Below, in pieces: positions 19,500 through 28,490 of a DNA stretch of 64,000 nt. The notes under the pieces were generated by a model. That model was not told the DNA's origin. It did not search any database and was given only the letters and a program-made list of their open reading frames with translations. The translations under genes were made by a program, and so were the position numbers. The stretch is from positions 6,218-70,217 of the forward strand of contig CAYMXO010000006.1 in assembly GCA_964394445.1 (NCBI GenBank), written 5' to 3'. The stretch's first letter is position 1, and each line of letters opens with the position of its first letter. Source of the stretch: Thiopseudomonas sp964394445. GTDB lineage: Bacteria; Pseudomonadota; Gammaproteobacteria; Pseudomonadales; Pseudomonadaceae.

Positions 19500-20953
19500 G
19501 CCTGCTTACTCCCGTCTTCAGTCTGAAACAAAGGGTGTTTGATAAGTTGCGGTGCAATGCTGCCGATATCCCCGGCACCCTGGCACAGCAGGATGTCGCC
19601 GGCCCGCAGCAACGGCTGCACCAGTGGCGCCATCTCGGTACCGCGCTCCACGTACATGGGATCGAGCTTGCCGCGCTGGCGGATGCTGTGGCACAGCTGC
19701 CGGCTGTCCGCTCCCGGAATCGGCTCTTCTCCGGCCGGAAACACTTCCAGCAGCAAAAGCACGTTTGATTCACCCAGCACCTGGACAAAGTCCTCGTACA
19801 GGTCGCGTGTCCGGGTGTAGCGGTGCGGCTGGTAGATCGTCACCAGCCGGCGCTCCGGCCAGCCATCGCGAATGGCCTTGATCACCGCCGCAACTTCGCG
19901 CGGGTGGTGGCCATAGTCGTCCACCAGCATCACGCTGCCATTTTCGACCGGCAGCTCGCCATACACCTGAAAACGGCGTCCCACGCCCTGAAAGCCGGAC
20001 AGCCCGTCCACAATGGCTGCATCATCAATGCCTTCATCGGTCGCAATGGCGATCACCGCCAGTGCATTGAGCACGTTGTGTCGGCCCGGCATGTTGACAC
20101 AGACCGGCAGTGGCGCACGGTCCTTGCGCAATACGTTGAAGCAGGTGCGCATACCCTCCTGGCTCACATCCACGGCGCGCACGTCGGCGTCCTCGGCAAA
20201 GCCATAGGTAATCATCGGCCGCTTGACCCGCTGGGCAATATCACGCACCGAGGGATCGTCAATACAAAGCACGGCCAGGCCATAAAACGGCAGGTTGTGC
20301 AGAAAATCGACAAAAGTCTGCTTCAGGCGGTTGAAGTCACCGCCATAGGTGCTCATATGGTCCGCATCAATATTGGTTACCACCGACACCATGGGCTGCA
20401 GATGCAGGAAGCTGGCATCACTCTCGTCTGCTTCGGCGATCAGGTAACAGCCGCCGCCCAGCTGCGCATTACTGCCGGCCGCGTTGACGCGCCCGCCGAT
20501 AACAAAGGTCGGATCCAGACCGGCAGAAGCAAACACCGATGCCAGCAGACTGGTGGTAGTGGTTTTGCCGTGGGTACCGGCCACGGCAATACCATGGCGG
20601 TAGCGCATCAGCTCGGCCAGCATCTCCGCCCTTGGCACCACGGGAATGCGGCGTTCCAGTGCCCGTGCCACCTCGGGGTTTTCCTGGTTGATCGCGCTGG
20701 ATACCACCAGCACATCAGCCTCATCCACATTGGATGCCTGATGTCCCAGCATGATCTGGATACCCAGTCCCTTTAGACGCTCGGTAACAGCCGACAGCTT
20801 GATGTCGGAACCGGATACCTCGTAACCCAGGTTACGGATGACCTCGGCAATACCACACATGCCGGTGCCGCCGATGCCAACAAAGTGGATCTTGCGGATG
20901 CGGCGCATGCGGCGTGTTTCGGCCGCTGTCGTCTGCTGCAGCAACTCAGGCAC
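19496..20953 (-). CDS. murC: UDP-N-acetylmuramate--L-alanine ligase MurC
   Basis: MurC adds L-alanine to UDP-MurNAc. The sequence shows IHFVGIGGTGMCGIAEV near the N-terminus, the ATP loop AVAGTHGKTTTTSL, the DADHMSTYGGD centre and the C-terminal VDDYGHHPREV. The start is set at GTG 20953, giving 485 residues, because GGAGG sits six bases ahead of it inside the end of murG; the two genes then overlap by eight bases. The ATG at 20908 (MRRIRKIHF) lacks a ribosome site but is a possible alternative. An open frame to 20974 has no further support. Confidence 0.96.
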   Translation of the reverse strand: MPELLQQTTAAETRRMRRIRKIHFVGIGGTGMCGIAEVIRNLGYEVSGSDIKLSAVTERLKGLGIQIMLGHQASNVDEADVLVVSSAINQENPEVARALERRIPVVPRAEMLAELMRYRHGIAVAGTHGKTTTTSLLASVFASAGLDPTFVIGGRVNAAGSNAQLGGGCYLIAEADESDASFLHLQPMVSVVTNIDADHMSTYGGDFNRLKQTFVDFLHNLPFYGLAVLCIDDPSVRDIAQRVKRPMITYGFAEDADVRAVDVSQEGMRTCFNVLRKDRAPLPVCVNMPGRHNVLNALAVIAIATDEGIDDAAIVDGLSGFQGVGRRFQVYGELPVENGSVMLVDDYGHHPREVAAVIKAIRDGWPERRLVTIYQPHRYTRTRDLYEDFVQVLGESNVLLLLEVFPAGEEPIPGADSRQLCHSIRQRGKLDPMYVERGTEMAPLVQPLLRAGDILLCQGAGDIGSIAPQLIKHPLFQTEDGSKQA

Positions 20954-22016
20954 GGGCCACCTCCAGGCAAGCATCGACTACCTGCTTGGCCGCATCCGGG
21001 CGGGCCAGTTTGCGCGCCTCTTGCGCCATCTCGATCAGCCTCTGGCTATTCATGAAAACCTCGGTCAATCGCTCAGCCAGCAACTTTGCAGTCAGCTGGC
21101 GTTGCGGCAATACCAGCGCAGCCTGGTGCTGCGCCAAAAATTCTGCGTTTTTGCTCTGGTGGTCATCAATGGCGTGCGGCAAGGGAATCAGGAACGCAGC
21201 CCGCCCCATCACTGCCAGCTCACTGACAGTCAACGCGCCGGCCCGGCAGATCACCAGATCCGCCCAGACATAGGCTGCTGCCATGTCGTCAACAAAGGGC
21301 GACACGTCTGCCGCAACCCCTGCTTCGGCATAACGCTCGCGAGTAACCTCTGCGTGCTGCTCGCCACTCTGGTGTCGTACCTGCGGGCGCAACTCCGCCG
21401 GCAACAAAGCCAGCGCCGCCGGCAACAATTTGTTCAGCGGCTCTGCGCCCAGGCTGCCACCAACCACCAGCAAACGGGCCGGACTGGCTACTTGCTGTTT
21501 GTCCTGTACCCGGGCGACAAGTTCAGCGCGCACCGGATTTCCTGTCGTAAGCAGCCGCCCGCTGCTGGAAAAAACACCTGGAAATGCCTGGCAAATGCGC
21601 GCTGCAAACCGGGCCAGGCTGCGGTTGGCCGTGCCAGCCACGGCATTCTGCTCATGGATCACCAGCGGAATGCCGCACAGGCGTGCAGCCAGGCCGCCGG
21701 GACCGGTCACATAGCCACCCATCCCCAGCACACAAACCGGACGCAAGCGACGCATCAGCCGCCATGACTGCCAAAGGGCCCCCAGCAGTTGCCAGGGTGC
21801 AGTCAGCAGCCGGGCCATGCCTTTACCGCGCAAGCCGGTGGCAGAAATGTTGTGCAGCTCGATTCCGGCGGCCGGCACCACCCGGCATTCAATACCGCGG
21901 CCGGCACCCAGCCAGTGCACCTGATAGCCGCGCGCGCGCAATTCATCGGCACAGGCCAGTGCCGGAAACACATGGCCTCCGGTGCCTGCCGCCATAATCA
22001 ATACGCACTTAGACAC
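20946..22016 (-). CDS. murG: UDP-GlcNAc:undecaprenyl-PP-MurNAc-pentapeptide transferase MurG
   Basis: MurG makes lipid II from lipid I at the inner face of the inner membrane. The 356-residue product has the glycine-rich start IMAAGTGGHVFPALACADEL, HEQNAVAGTANRSLA, LVVGGSLGAEPLN and the donor-binding ICRAGALTVSELAVMGRAA. The start is GTG 22016, eight bases inside the end of ftsW, with AGGGGGTG just upstream. The longer open frame to 22106 would give a non-family extension. Its own end contains the ribosome site for murC. Confidence 0.96.
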   Translation of the reverse strand: MSKCVLIMAAGTGGHVFPALACADELRARGYQVHWLGAGRGIECRVVPAAGIELHNISATGLRGKGMARLLTAPWQLLGALWQSWRLMRRLRPVCVLGMGGYVTGPGGLAARLCGIPLVIHEQNAVAGTANRSLARFAARICQAFPGVFSSSGRLLTTGNPVRAELVARVQDKQQVASPARLLVVGGSLGAEPLNKLLPAALALLPAELRPQVRHQSGEQHAEVTRERYAEAGVAADVSPFVDDMAAAYVWADLVICRAGALTVSELAVMGRAAFLIPLPHAIDDHQSKNAEFLAQHQAALVLPQRQLTAKLLAERLTEVFMNSQRLIEMAQEARKLARPDAAKQVVDACLEVARA

Positions 22017-23244
22017 GATCCACCCCCTGCAGCTGCAGTTGGCCCCGGGCATCTGCCACCGGCAATGTTGGCGCCGCGACAGCGGACTGCCGCAGCTCCC
22101 ATTCAATGCGCAACAACACGGCCAGCGATACGCAACAAACGACCAGCGAGCTGCCGCCGTAACTGATAAAGGGCAGCGTCAAGCCCTTGGTCGGCAGAAT
22201 GCCGGCGTTCACTCCAATGTTGATGAACGCCTGGCCGCTCCACATCATGGCGATGCCATAGGCGCTATAGGCGGCAAAAGCGCGGCCGGCCAGTTGCGCC
22301 CGGCGGCCAAGGCGCAAGGCACGAACACAGACAAACGTCAGCATGGCCACGGTCAACAGTGCCCCGACCATGCCCAGCTCTTCAGCCAGCACGGCAAATA
22401 CGAAGTCGGTGTGGGCCTCCGGCAGATAGAACTGCTTCTGCACGCTGTTGCCCAGCCCGGCACCGAAAATATCACCACGTCCAAAGGCAATCAGCGCCTG
22501 GGACAGCTGGTAACCACTGCCAAACTGGTCACGGAACGGGTCGGTGAAGCTGGTAATGCGTTCCAGCCGGTAACTTTCGGCAGTCACGAAAAACCAGCCC
22601 AGGGCGCCAAGAATCACCAGCAAGGGCGCTGCGACTTTCATACTGGTACCGGCCAGGAAGATCATCACTACCACGCTGCCCACCATGACGGTGGTGGCGC
22701 CAAAGTCGGGCTCGGCGTAAATCAGTGCCGCAAACAACAACAGCACCAGCAGCGGTTTGACAAAACCGAACAGCTTTCTTTCCAGTTCGGCCTGATGCCG
22801 CACCAGATAGCCGGCAATGAAAAACACCATAAACAGCTTGGCCGGTTCTGACGATTGCAGGTTGAACACACGCAGGTTCAGCCAGCGTTTGGAACCGTTC
22901 ACCTCATGGCCGATACCCGGCACATACACCAGCACCAGCAGGATAAAGGCAACAGCCAGCAGGGCGCCGCTCCACTGGTGCCAGCGTTGTACTGGCACCA
23001 GCAGGCAAAAGCCGCCGGCCGTCAGTCCGGCCAGCACGTACAGGGAATGACGGATGAAGTAATAGTAGTGGTTGCCGCCATTGTGCGCTGCCGAGACCGC
23101 CGACGACGCAGACGCGTTCATGACCAGCCCAAGCCCCAGCAGACACAGGCAGATACCCAGCAGCCAGTAATCGAGGACGATCTTTTGCTGGCTTCTGCCC
23201 AGTGGTGAATTGTTCAGCCAGGCTGAAACAGGTTGCAGGATCAT
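22009..23244 (-). CDS. ftsW: Septal peptidoglycan polymerase FtsW (SEDS family)
   Basis: The 411-residue inner-membrane protein has about ten transmembrane helices. SEDS family landmarks are present: GSKRWLNLRVFNLQSSEPAK, the catalytic-region YAEPDFGATTVM and the C-terminal GLTLPFISYGGSSLVV. It polymerises lipid II at the septum with FtsI. The ATG overlaps the murD stop (ATGA), and its own end overlaps murG by eight bases. Confidence 0.97.
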   Translation of the reverse strand: MILQPVSAWLNNSPLGRSQQKIVLDYWLLGICLCLLGLGLVMNASASSAVSAAHNGGNHYYYFIRHSLYVLAGLTAGGFCLLVPVQRWHQWSGALLAVAFILLVLVYVPGIGHEVNGSKRWLNLRVFNLQSSEPAKLFMVFFIAGYLVRHQAELERKLFGFVKPLLVLLLFAALIYAEPDFGATTVMVGSVVVMIFLAGTSMKVAAPLLVILGALGWFFVTAESYRLERITSFTDPFRDQFGSGYQLSQALIAFGRGDIFGAGLGNSVQKQFYLPEAHTDFVFAVLAEELGMVGALLTVAMLTFVCVRALRLGRRAQLAGRAFAAYSAYGIAMMWSGQAFINIGVNAGILPTKGLTLPFISYGGSSLVVCCVSLAVLLRIEWELRQSAVAAPTLPVADARGQLQLQGVDRV

Positions 23245-24563
23245 GCCAGTCCCTCCACTGCACGGGCAAACAACTCACCGCGCTCCTCGAAGTTGCTGAA
23301 CATGTCCAGACTCGCGCAAGCCGGTGCCAGCAAGACTGCATCGCCGGGTTGTGCCAGGGCCGCAGCCTGTTGTACGGCCTGCTCCAGTGTCTGCACCCGC
23401 ACCAGCTCAACACCGGCAGGTTCCAGTGCCTGGCGAATTTTTTCCGCATCCCGACCCAGCAAAACTACCGCACGGCAATGCAGCCCGGCGGCACCCGCCA
23501 GTTCGCTGAAATCGGCACCCTTGCCGTCGCCGCCGGCCAGCAGCACCAGCTTGCCGTCCGCTGCGGCCAGGCCTTCAATTGCAGCCAGGGTGGCGCCAAT
23601 ATTGGTTGCCTTGGAGTCGTTGTACCAGTCCACACCGTTGAGCTTGCGCAACCACTGGCAGCGATGCGGCAAACCGGGGAACGTCTCCAGCGCCTCCAGC
23701 ATGGCTGCCATGGGCAGGCCGGCAGCCGTTCCCAGCGCCAGCGCTGCCAGCGCATTGGCCTGATTGTGGGCACCGCGGATTTTTAACCGCGATGCCTCAA
23801 ACAGTTGCTCTTCGCCACGGGCCAGCCAGCCATCACGCAGGCCAAACTCGCTGCTGTTCACCGGTTCATCAAGGCCAAAACTCAGGGCCCGGCCCGTCAC
23901 GGCTGCCGGCGTCGCTGCCGGATCATCGCGGTTGATCACCGCCCACCGGGCATGCTCGTAGACTTGTAGTTTTACTTCGGTGTAATGCTGCAGGTCACGA
24001 TAGCGGTCCAGATGATCGGCACTGATGTTCAGGCAGGTAGCCGCCAGCGGCTGCAAATGACTGGTGGTCTCCAGCTGGAAGCTGGACAGCTCCAGCACAT
24101 AGAGCTCAACCAGATCGTCAAGCAGGTCAAGCACCGGAGTACCTATGTTGCCGCCTACGGCAACCCGCATCCCGGCGTGCTCCGCCATCAGGCCGAGCAG
24201 ACTGGTCACCGTGCTTTTGGCATTGGAACCGGTAATCGCAATCACCGGCGCCCCGGCCAGCTGCAGAAACAGGTCAACATCACCACTGATACGCACGCCA
24301 CGGTCGATTTCGCGCTGAATTTGCGGTGTGGCCAGCGCCAGTCCGGGGCTGACATAAAGAACTTCCGCCTGCTGCAACAACGGGGTATCCAGCGAACCAC
24401 AGTGCAGTTCGACTTTCGGCCATTGCTGGCGGATCACGGCCAACTCCGGCGGCTGCTCGCGACTGTCCACAGCAGCCACGGGCACGCCCTGGCGCGCCAG
24501 GTGGCGCACCAGTGACAATCCCGTTTTACCCAGGCCGACCACGACCTGCAGCTGCTGTTTCAT
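23241..24563 (-). CDS. murD: UDP-N-acetylmuramoylalanine--D-glutamate ligase MurD
   Basis: The 440-residue ligase adds D-glutamate. It has the N-terminal VVGLGKTGLSLVRHLARQG, the ATP loop ITGSNAKSTVTSLLG, the NISADHLDRY segment, and the YNDSKATNIGATLAAIE and LLAGGDGKGADFSEL blocks. It starts six bases after mraY and its stop overlaps ftsW. Length is normal for the family. Confidence 0.97.
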   Translation of the reverse strand: MKQQLQVVVGLGKTGLSLVRHLARQGVPVAAVDSREQPPELAVIRQQWPKVELHCGSLDTPLLQQAEVLYVSPGLALATPQIQREIDRGVRISGDVDLFLQLAGAPVIAITGSNAKSTVTSLLGLMAEHAGMRVAVGGNIGTPVLDLLDDLVELYVLELSSFQLETTSHLQPLAATCLNISADHLDRYRDLQHYTEVKLQVYEHARWAVINRDDPAATPAAVTGRALSFGLDEPVNSSEFGLRDGWLARGEEQLFEASRLKIRGAHNQANALAALALGTAAGLPMAAMLEALETFPGLPHRCQWLRKLNGVDWYNDSKATNIGATLAAIEGLAAADGKLVLLAGGDGKGADFSELAGAAGLHCRAVVLLGRDAEKIRQALEPAGVELVRVQTLEQAVQQAAALAQPGDAVLLAPACASLDMFSNFEERGELFARAVEGLA

Positions 24564-24569
24564 TGTTTC

Positions 24570-25652
24570 TTACCTCAATTTCAGGGTGGACAGGCCGACC
24601 AGCACCAGCACCACGGTGATGATCCAGAAGCGCACGATGACCCGCGGTTCCGGCCAGCCCTTGAGCTCAAAGTGATGGTGAATCGGCGCCATGCGGAATA
24701 CCCGCTTGCCGCGCAGCTTGAACGAAGCCACCTGAATCACCACCGACAGGGTTTCCACTACAAACACGCCCCCCATGATGAACAGCACAATTTCCTGGCG
24801 TACCGCTACAGCCACCAGGCCAAGCGCGGCACCCAGCGCCAGCGCGCCAACGTCACCCATGAAGACCTGGGCCGGATAGGTGTTGAACCAAAGGAAACCC
24901 AAACCGGCACCGACCAGCGCACCGCAGAAAATGATCAGCTCACCCACGCCCGGTACATAGGGAATGAACAGATACTGGGCAAATGTGGCGTGGCCGGACA
25001 GGTAGGCAAAAATGCCCAAAGCACCGCCAACCAGCACGGTCGGCAGGATCGCCAGGCCGTCCAGCCCGTCGGTCAGGTTGACCGCGTTGCTCGAGCCAAC
25101 AACCACGAAATAGGTCAGGACGACAAAACCTGCACCCAGCTGCAGACTGACATCCTTGAGGAAAGGAAAGATCAGTGCGGTCTCCGCCGGCCCTTGCGCG
25201 GTAACGTAAAGCGCAATTGCCGCGCCCAGGCCAAACACCGACTGCCAGAAATACTTCCAGCGCCCGGGCAGGCCCCGGGAGTTTTTCTCGATTACCTTGC
25301 GATAATCATCCACCCAGCCAATGGCACCAAACAGCAGGGTGGTGACCAGCACGATCCAGACATAACGGTTGCCCAGGTCGCCCCAGAGCAGGGTACTGAT
25401 GGCAATACTGGCCAGGATCAGTGCACCGCCCATGGTTGGCGTGCCGGATTTGGACAAATGGCTCTGCGGCCCGTCAGTACGCACCGACTGGCCAATCTGC
25501 AGGCTACGCAAGGTACGGATCATCCAGGGACCCAGCCACAGCGACATCACCAGAGCGGTCAGAATGCCCAGGATTCCACGCAGGGTCAGGTACTGAAAGA
25601 CCGCAAAGCCCTTGTGGTACTGCTGTAAATATTCGGCAATCAATAGCAGCAT
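24570..25652 (-). CDS. mraY: Phospho-N-acetylmuramoyl-pentapeptide-transferase MraY
   Basis: The 360-residue membrane enzyme attaches phospho-MurNAc-pentapeptide to undecaprenyl phosphate, forming lipid I. It has about ten membrane segments; catalytic aspartates lie in IGWVDDYRKV and AVNLTDGLDGLAI. The cytoplasmic loop FMGDVGALALGA and MAPIHHHFELKGWPE are diagnostic. Its ATG shares one base with the murF stop (TGATG). Confidence 0.98.
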   Translation of the reverse strand: MLLLIAEYLQQYHKGFAVFQYLTLRGILGILTALVMSLWLGPWMIRTLRSLQIGQSVRTDGPQSHLSKSGTPTMGGALILASIAISTLLWGDLGNRYVWIVLVTTLLFGAIGWVDDYRKVIEKNSRGLPGRWKYFWQSVFGLGAAIALYVTAQGPAETALIFPFLKDVSLQLGAGFVVLTYFVVVGSSNAVNLTDGLDGLAILPTVLVGGALGIFAYLSGHATFAQYLFIPYVPGVGELIIFCGALVGAGLGFLWFNTYPAQVFMGDVGALALGAALGLVAVAVRQEIVLFIMGGVFVVETLSVVIQVASFKLRGKRVFRMAPIHHHFELKGWPEPRVIVRFWIITVVLVLVGLSTLKLR

Positions 25653-27028
25653 CAGTCAGCGCCCTTGTCCACATCCAGAATGGCAGCAACAACCTCTTCC
25701 ATGGCTGCACTGCGCGAGCCCTTGACCAGATAACTGGTGGGCAGCGTGATTTTGTTCGAAACCGCAGCCAGCAACTCCTGCCGGCTCGAAAAGTGTTGTG
25801 CCATGCCGTTGAAACCGGCCACGGCATGCTGCATGTTGGGCCCTACGGCAAACAGCACATCGGCCTTGCCATTGGCGTACTCGCCCAGGGTGCGGTGCTC
25901 CGCCTCGGCCCAGTCGCCCAGTTCGCCCATGTCGCCAAGCACCATGATGCGCTGCCCGGGCATGCCTTCCAGCAGGTCAATGCCGGCACGCATGGACGCC
26001 GGGTTGGCGTTATAGCTGTCATCAATCAGCACGCCACCATGGCTCAGGCGATGGCGCAGACAGCGGCCGGCGACCGGCTGCGCCTGCTGCAGACCACCGC
26101 CAATGGCATCCAGGGCGAGCCCGGCCGCATGGGCCGCAGCGGCTGCCGCCAGCGCATTGGCCAGGTTATGCGCACCGGCCAGTTGTAGCTGCACCACAAC
26201 GTTGCCGGCAGGAGTACACAGCTCAAACCGGGCACAACCGCCTTCGTCAAAGGAAACATCACGGGCAAAAACATCGGCCTGGGGATTGTTCACGGAAAAA
26301 GTGACCAACCGTCCGGCACTGCTGCGTTCACGCCACTGGTCAAAAGCCGCATCATCCAGGTTGAGCACAGCCACCCCACGTCCGCCGAGGTTGTCGAGAA
26401 TCTCGCCCTTGGCGCGGACGATCTGCTCCGGTCCGCCAAACTCGCCCGCGTGCGCCATGCCGGCATTGTTGATCAGGACAACTCCAGGCTGAGCCAGCGA
26501 ACAGGTCCATGTCAGCTCACCCGGCAGCGAAGCGCCCAGTTCGATTACGGCAAGCCTGTGCTGCCGGTCCAGCTCCAGCAATGTCAGCGGCACGCCGATT
26601 TCGTTATTCAGGTTGCCACGTGTGGCCAATACAGCTTCGGCCCCCAAAGCCACATCACCGATGCTGGCCAGCAGTTCTTTCACCGTGGTCTTGCCACTTG
26701 AGCCGGTCAGGGCAATCAACGTGCCTTTAAACTGGCTGCGGTTATGCTTGCCCAACTGCCCCAGTGCAACCCTGGTATCGCCCACCGCAAGCTGTGGCAG
26801 ATCACTGCTGTCCTGCCAGGCATCTACCAGCGCCGCTGTAGCACCCGCCGCCTGTGCCTGCGGCAGGTAATCGTGGCCATCAAAATTTTCACCGGTGAGG
26901 GCGACAAACAAGTCGCCACTGCGCAGGCTTCTGGTATCGGTGTGTATACGCCTGATCTGCACGTCCGCTCCCAAGAGCTCGCCATCCAGCAGCGGTATCA
27001 GTTCGGCAAGTTGCCACGCCCTAAACAT
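25652..27028 (-). CDS. murF: UDP-MurNAc-tripeptide--D-Ala-D-Ala ligase MurF
   Basis: MurF adds the D-Ala-D-Ala dipeptide made by DdlB. The 458-residue product shows ALTGENFDGHDYL, the P-loop ALTGSSGKTTVKELL, INNAGMAHAGEFGG and the DDSYNANPASMRAGID block. The start ATG 27028 lies within the end of murE (eight-base overlap), with GGAG seven bases upstream. The open frame continues to 27133 but that extension has no family match. Confidence 0.97.
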   Translation of the reverse strand: MFRAWQLAELIPLLDGELLGADVQIRRIHTDTRSLRSGDLFVALTGENFDGHDYLPQAQAAGATAALVDAWQDSSDLPQLAVGDTRVALGQLGKHNRSQFKGTLIALTGSSGKTTVKELLASIGDVALGAEAVLATRGNLNNEIGVPLTLLELDRQHRLAVIELGASLPGELTWTCSLAQPGVVLINNAGMAHAGEFGGPEQIVRAKGEILDNLGGRGVAVLNLDDAAFDQWRERSSAGRLVTFSVNNPQADVFARDVSFDEGGCARFELCTPAGNVVVQLQLAGAHNLANALAAAAAAHAAGLALDAIGGGLQQAQPVAGRCLRHRLSHGGVLIDDSYNANPASMRAGIDLLEGMPGQRIMVLGDMGELGDWAEAEHRTLGEYANGKADVLFAVGPNMQHAVAGFNGMAQHFSSRQELLAAVSNKITLPTSYLVKGSRSAAMEEVVAAILDVDKGAD

Positions 27029-28490
27029 CTGTCTTCTCCCATGCGGCCAACGCCAGTTTTGCCTGCTCCAGATCGGAAAACGGATGGCGCACTCCGTTAA
27101 TCTCCTGATAGTCCTCGTGCCCCTTGCCGGCAATCAGCACCACATCGCCGGGCTGTGCTGCAGCAACTGCCGCGGCAATGGCAGCAGCACGGTCGTCGTA
27201 CTCGGCTGCCTTGGCAGCGGGTGTCAGACCAGCCAAAATCTCAGAACGAACCTGGGCGGCGTCCTCGCCCCGCGGATTGTCATCAGTCACCAGCACGCGG
27301 TCGGCGCCAGCCTCGGCAGCAGCGGCCATCTGCGCGCGCTTGCCACGATCACGCTCTCCGCCGCAGCCAAAAACACAGTGCAGTTGCCCACCTGGCGCGA
27401 CATGCACGCGCAATGCAGCCAGTACCTGCTGCAGGGCATCCGGTGTGTGCGCGTAATCCACCACCACCAGCGGTTTGCCATCTTCCATCAACGCCTGCAT
27501 GCGCCCTGCCGGCGCCTGCAGATCAGGCACCACCGCAAGAATGTCGTGCAGCGCATAGCCCATGCCGGACAGGGTCGCAACCACCGCCAGCAGGTTGCTC
27601 AAATTGAAGCGCCCCAGCAGCGTGCTACGCAGCAGGGCTTCACCCTGGGTCGTGGCCAGGGCTGCACGAATGCCGTGGCTGCCGAACTCGGCTTTGCGGC
27701 AATGCACATGTGCTGCGGTGTTATCAATACTGTAGGTTTTCAAGGTGCTGTCGGCATGTGCGGCAGCCAGCCGGCCACCCAGCCCGTCATCCAGGTTTAG
27801 CACCCTGACCTTGAGCCCCGGCCAGTCGAACAAGCGGGCCTTTACTGCCGCGTAGGCCTCCATGCTGCCGTGATAGTCCAGGTGATCACGGGTCAGGTTG
27901 GTCAGTACGGCGATATCGACATCGACCGCCGCCAGACGTTCCTGCTCCAGCCCGTGAGACGAAACCTCCATGGCTACGTGACTGGCACCAGCCAGCTTCA
28001 GCCCGGCCAGGGTGGATTGCAGGCTGATCGGGTCTGGCGTGGTGTGACGACTGCTGCCCAGCCTGCCGAGAAAACCATTGCCCAGCGTACCAACCACCGC
28101 ACAGCGCTCGCCCAGCCGGTCAAGCGCCTGGGCCAGCAAGTGCGATACGGTAGTCTTGCCGTTGGTACCGGTTACACCCAGCATGGTCAATGCCCGGCTC
28201 GGCTCGCCATAAAAACGCCCGGCAATGGCTGACAGCTGTGCCTGCAAGCCCCTGACCGGCAGCAACAGGGCGGCACTGTCCTGAACCTGTGGCGCATCCT
28301 TCTCCTCATAGGCAATGGCAGCAGCGCCTCGTGCAATGGCGTCAGCAATGTATTCACGGCCATCCACCTGGCTGCCCGGTACCGCCAGGAACAGGTCACC
28401 GGGCCGGACCTTGCGACTATCCAGGGTCAGCTCACGGATCAGTACGTTGCTATGTGCCTGTGGCAGCAACTGGTTCAATGGCATTGGCAC
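27021..28490 (-). CDS. murE: UDP-MurNAc-L-Ala-D-Glu--meso-diaminopimelate ligase MurE
   Basis: The 489-residue ligase adds the third residue of the stem peptide. The P-loop GVTGTNGKTTVSHLLAQ, the HTTPDPISLQ and TRDHLDYHGSME segments and VVVDYAHTPDAL are present. The DNPR motif in VTDDNPRGED indicates meso-diaminopimelate rather than lysine as substrate. The start is GTG 28490, sharing one base with the ftsI stop (TAGTG), with GGGGG eight bases upstream. ATG 28484 is an alternative only two codons later. Confidence 0.96.
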   Translation of the reverse strand: MPMPLNQLLPQAHSNVLIRELTLDSRKVRPGDLFLAVPGSQVDGREYIADAIARGAAAIAYEEKDAPQVQDSAALLLPVRGLQAQLSAIAGRFYGEPSRALTMLGVTGTNGKTTVSHLLAQALDRLGERCAVVGTLGNGFLGRLGSSRHTTPDPISLQSTLAGLKLAGASHVAMEVSSHGLEQERLAAVDVDIAVLTNLTRDHLDYHGSMEAYAAVKARLFDWPGLKVRVLNLDDGLGGRLAAAHADSTLKTYSIDNTAAHVHCRKAEFGSHGIRAALATTQGEALLRSTLLGRFNLSNLLAVVATLSGMGYALHDILAVVPDLQAPAGRMQALMEDGKPLVVVDYAHTPDALQQVLAALRVHVAPGGQLHCVFGCGGERDRGKRAQMAAAAEAGADRVLVTDDNPRGEDAAQVRSEILAGLTPAAKAAEYDDRAAAIAAAVAAAQPGDVVLIAGKGHEDYQEINGVRHPFSDLEQAKLALAAWEKTDV

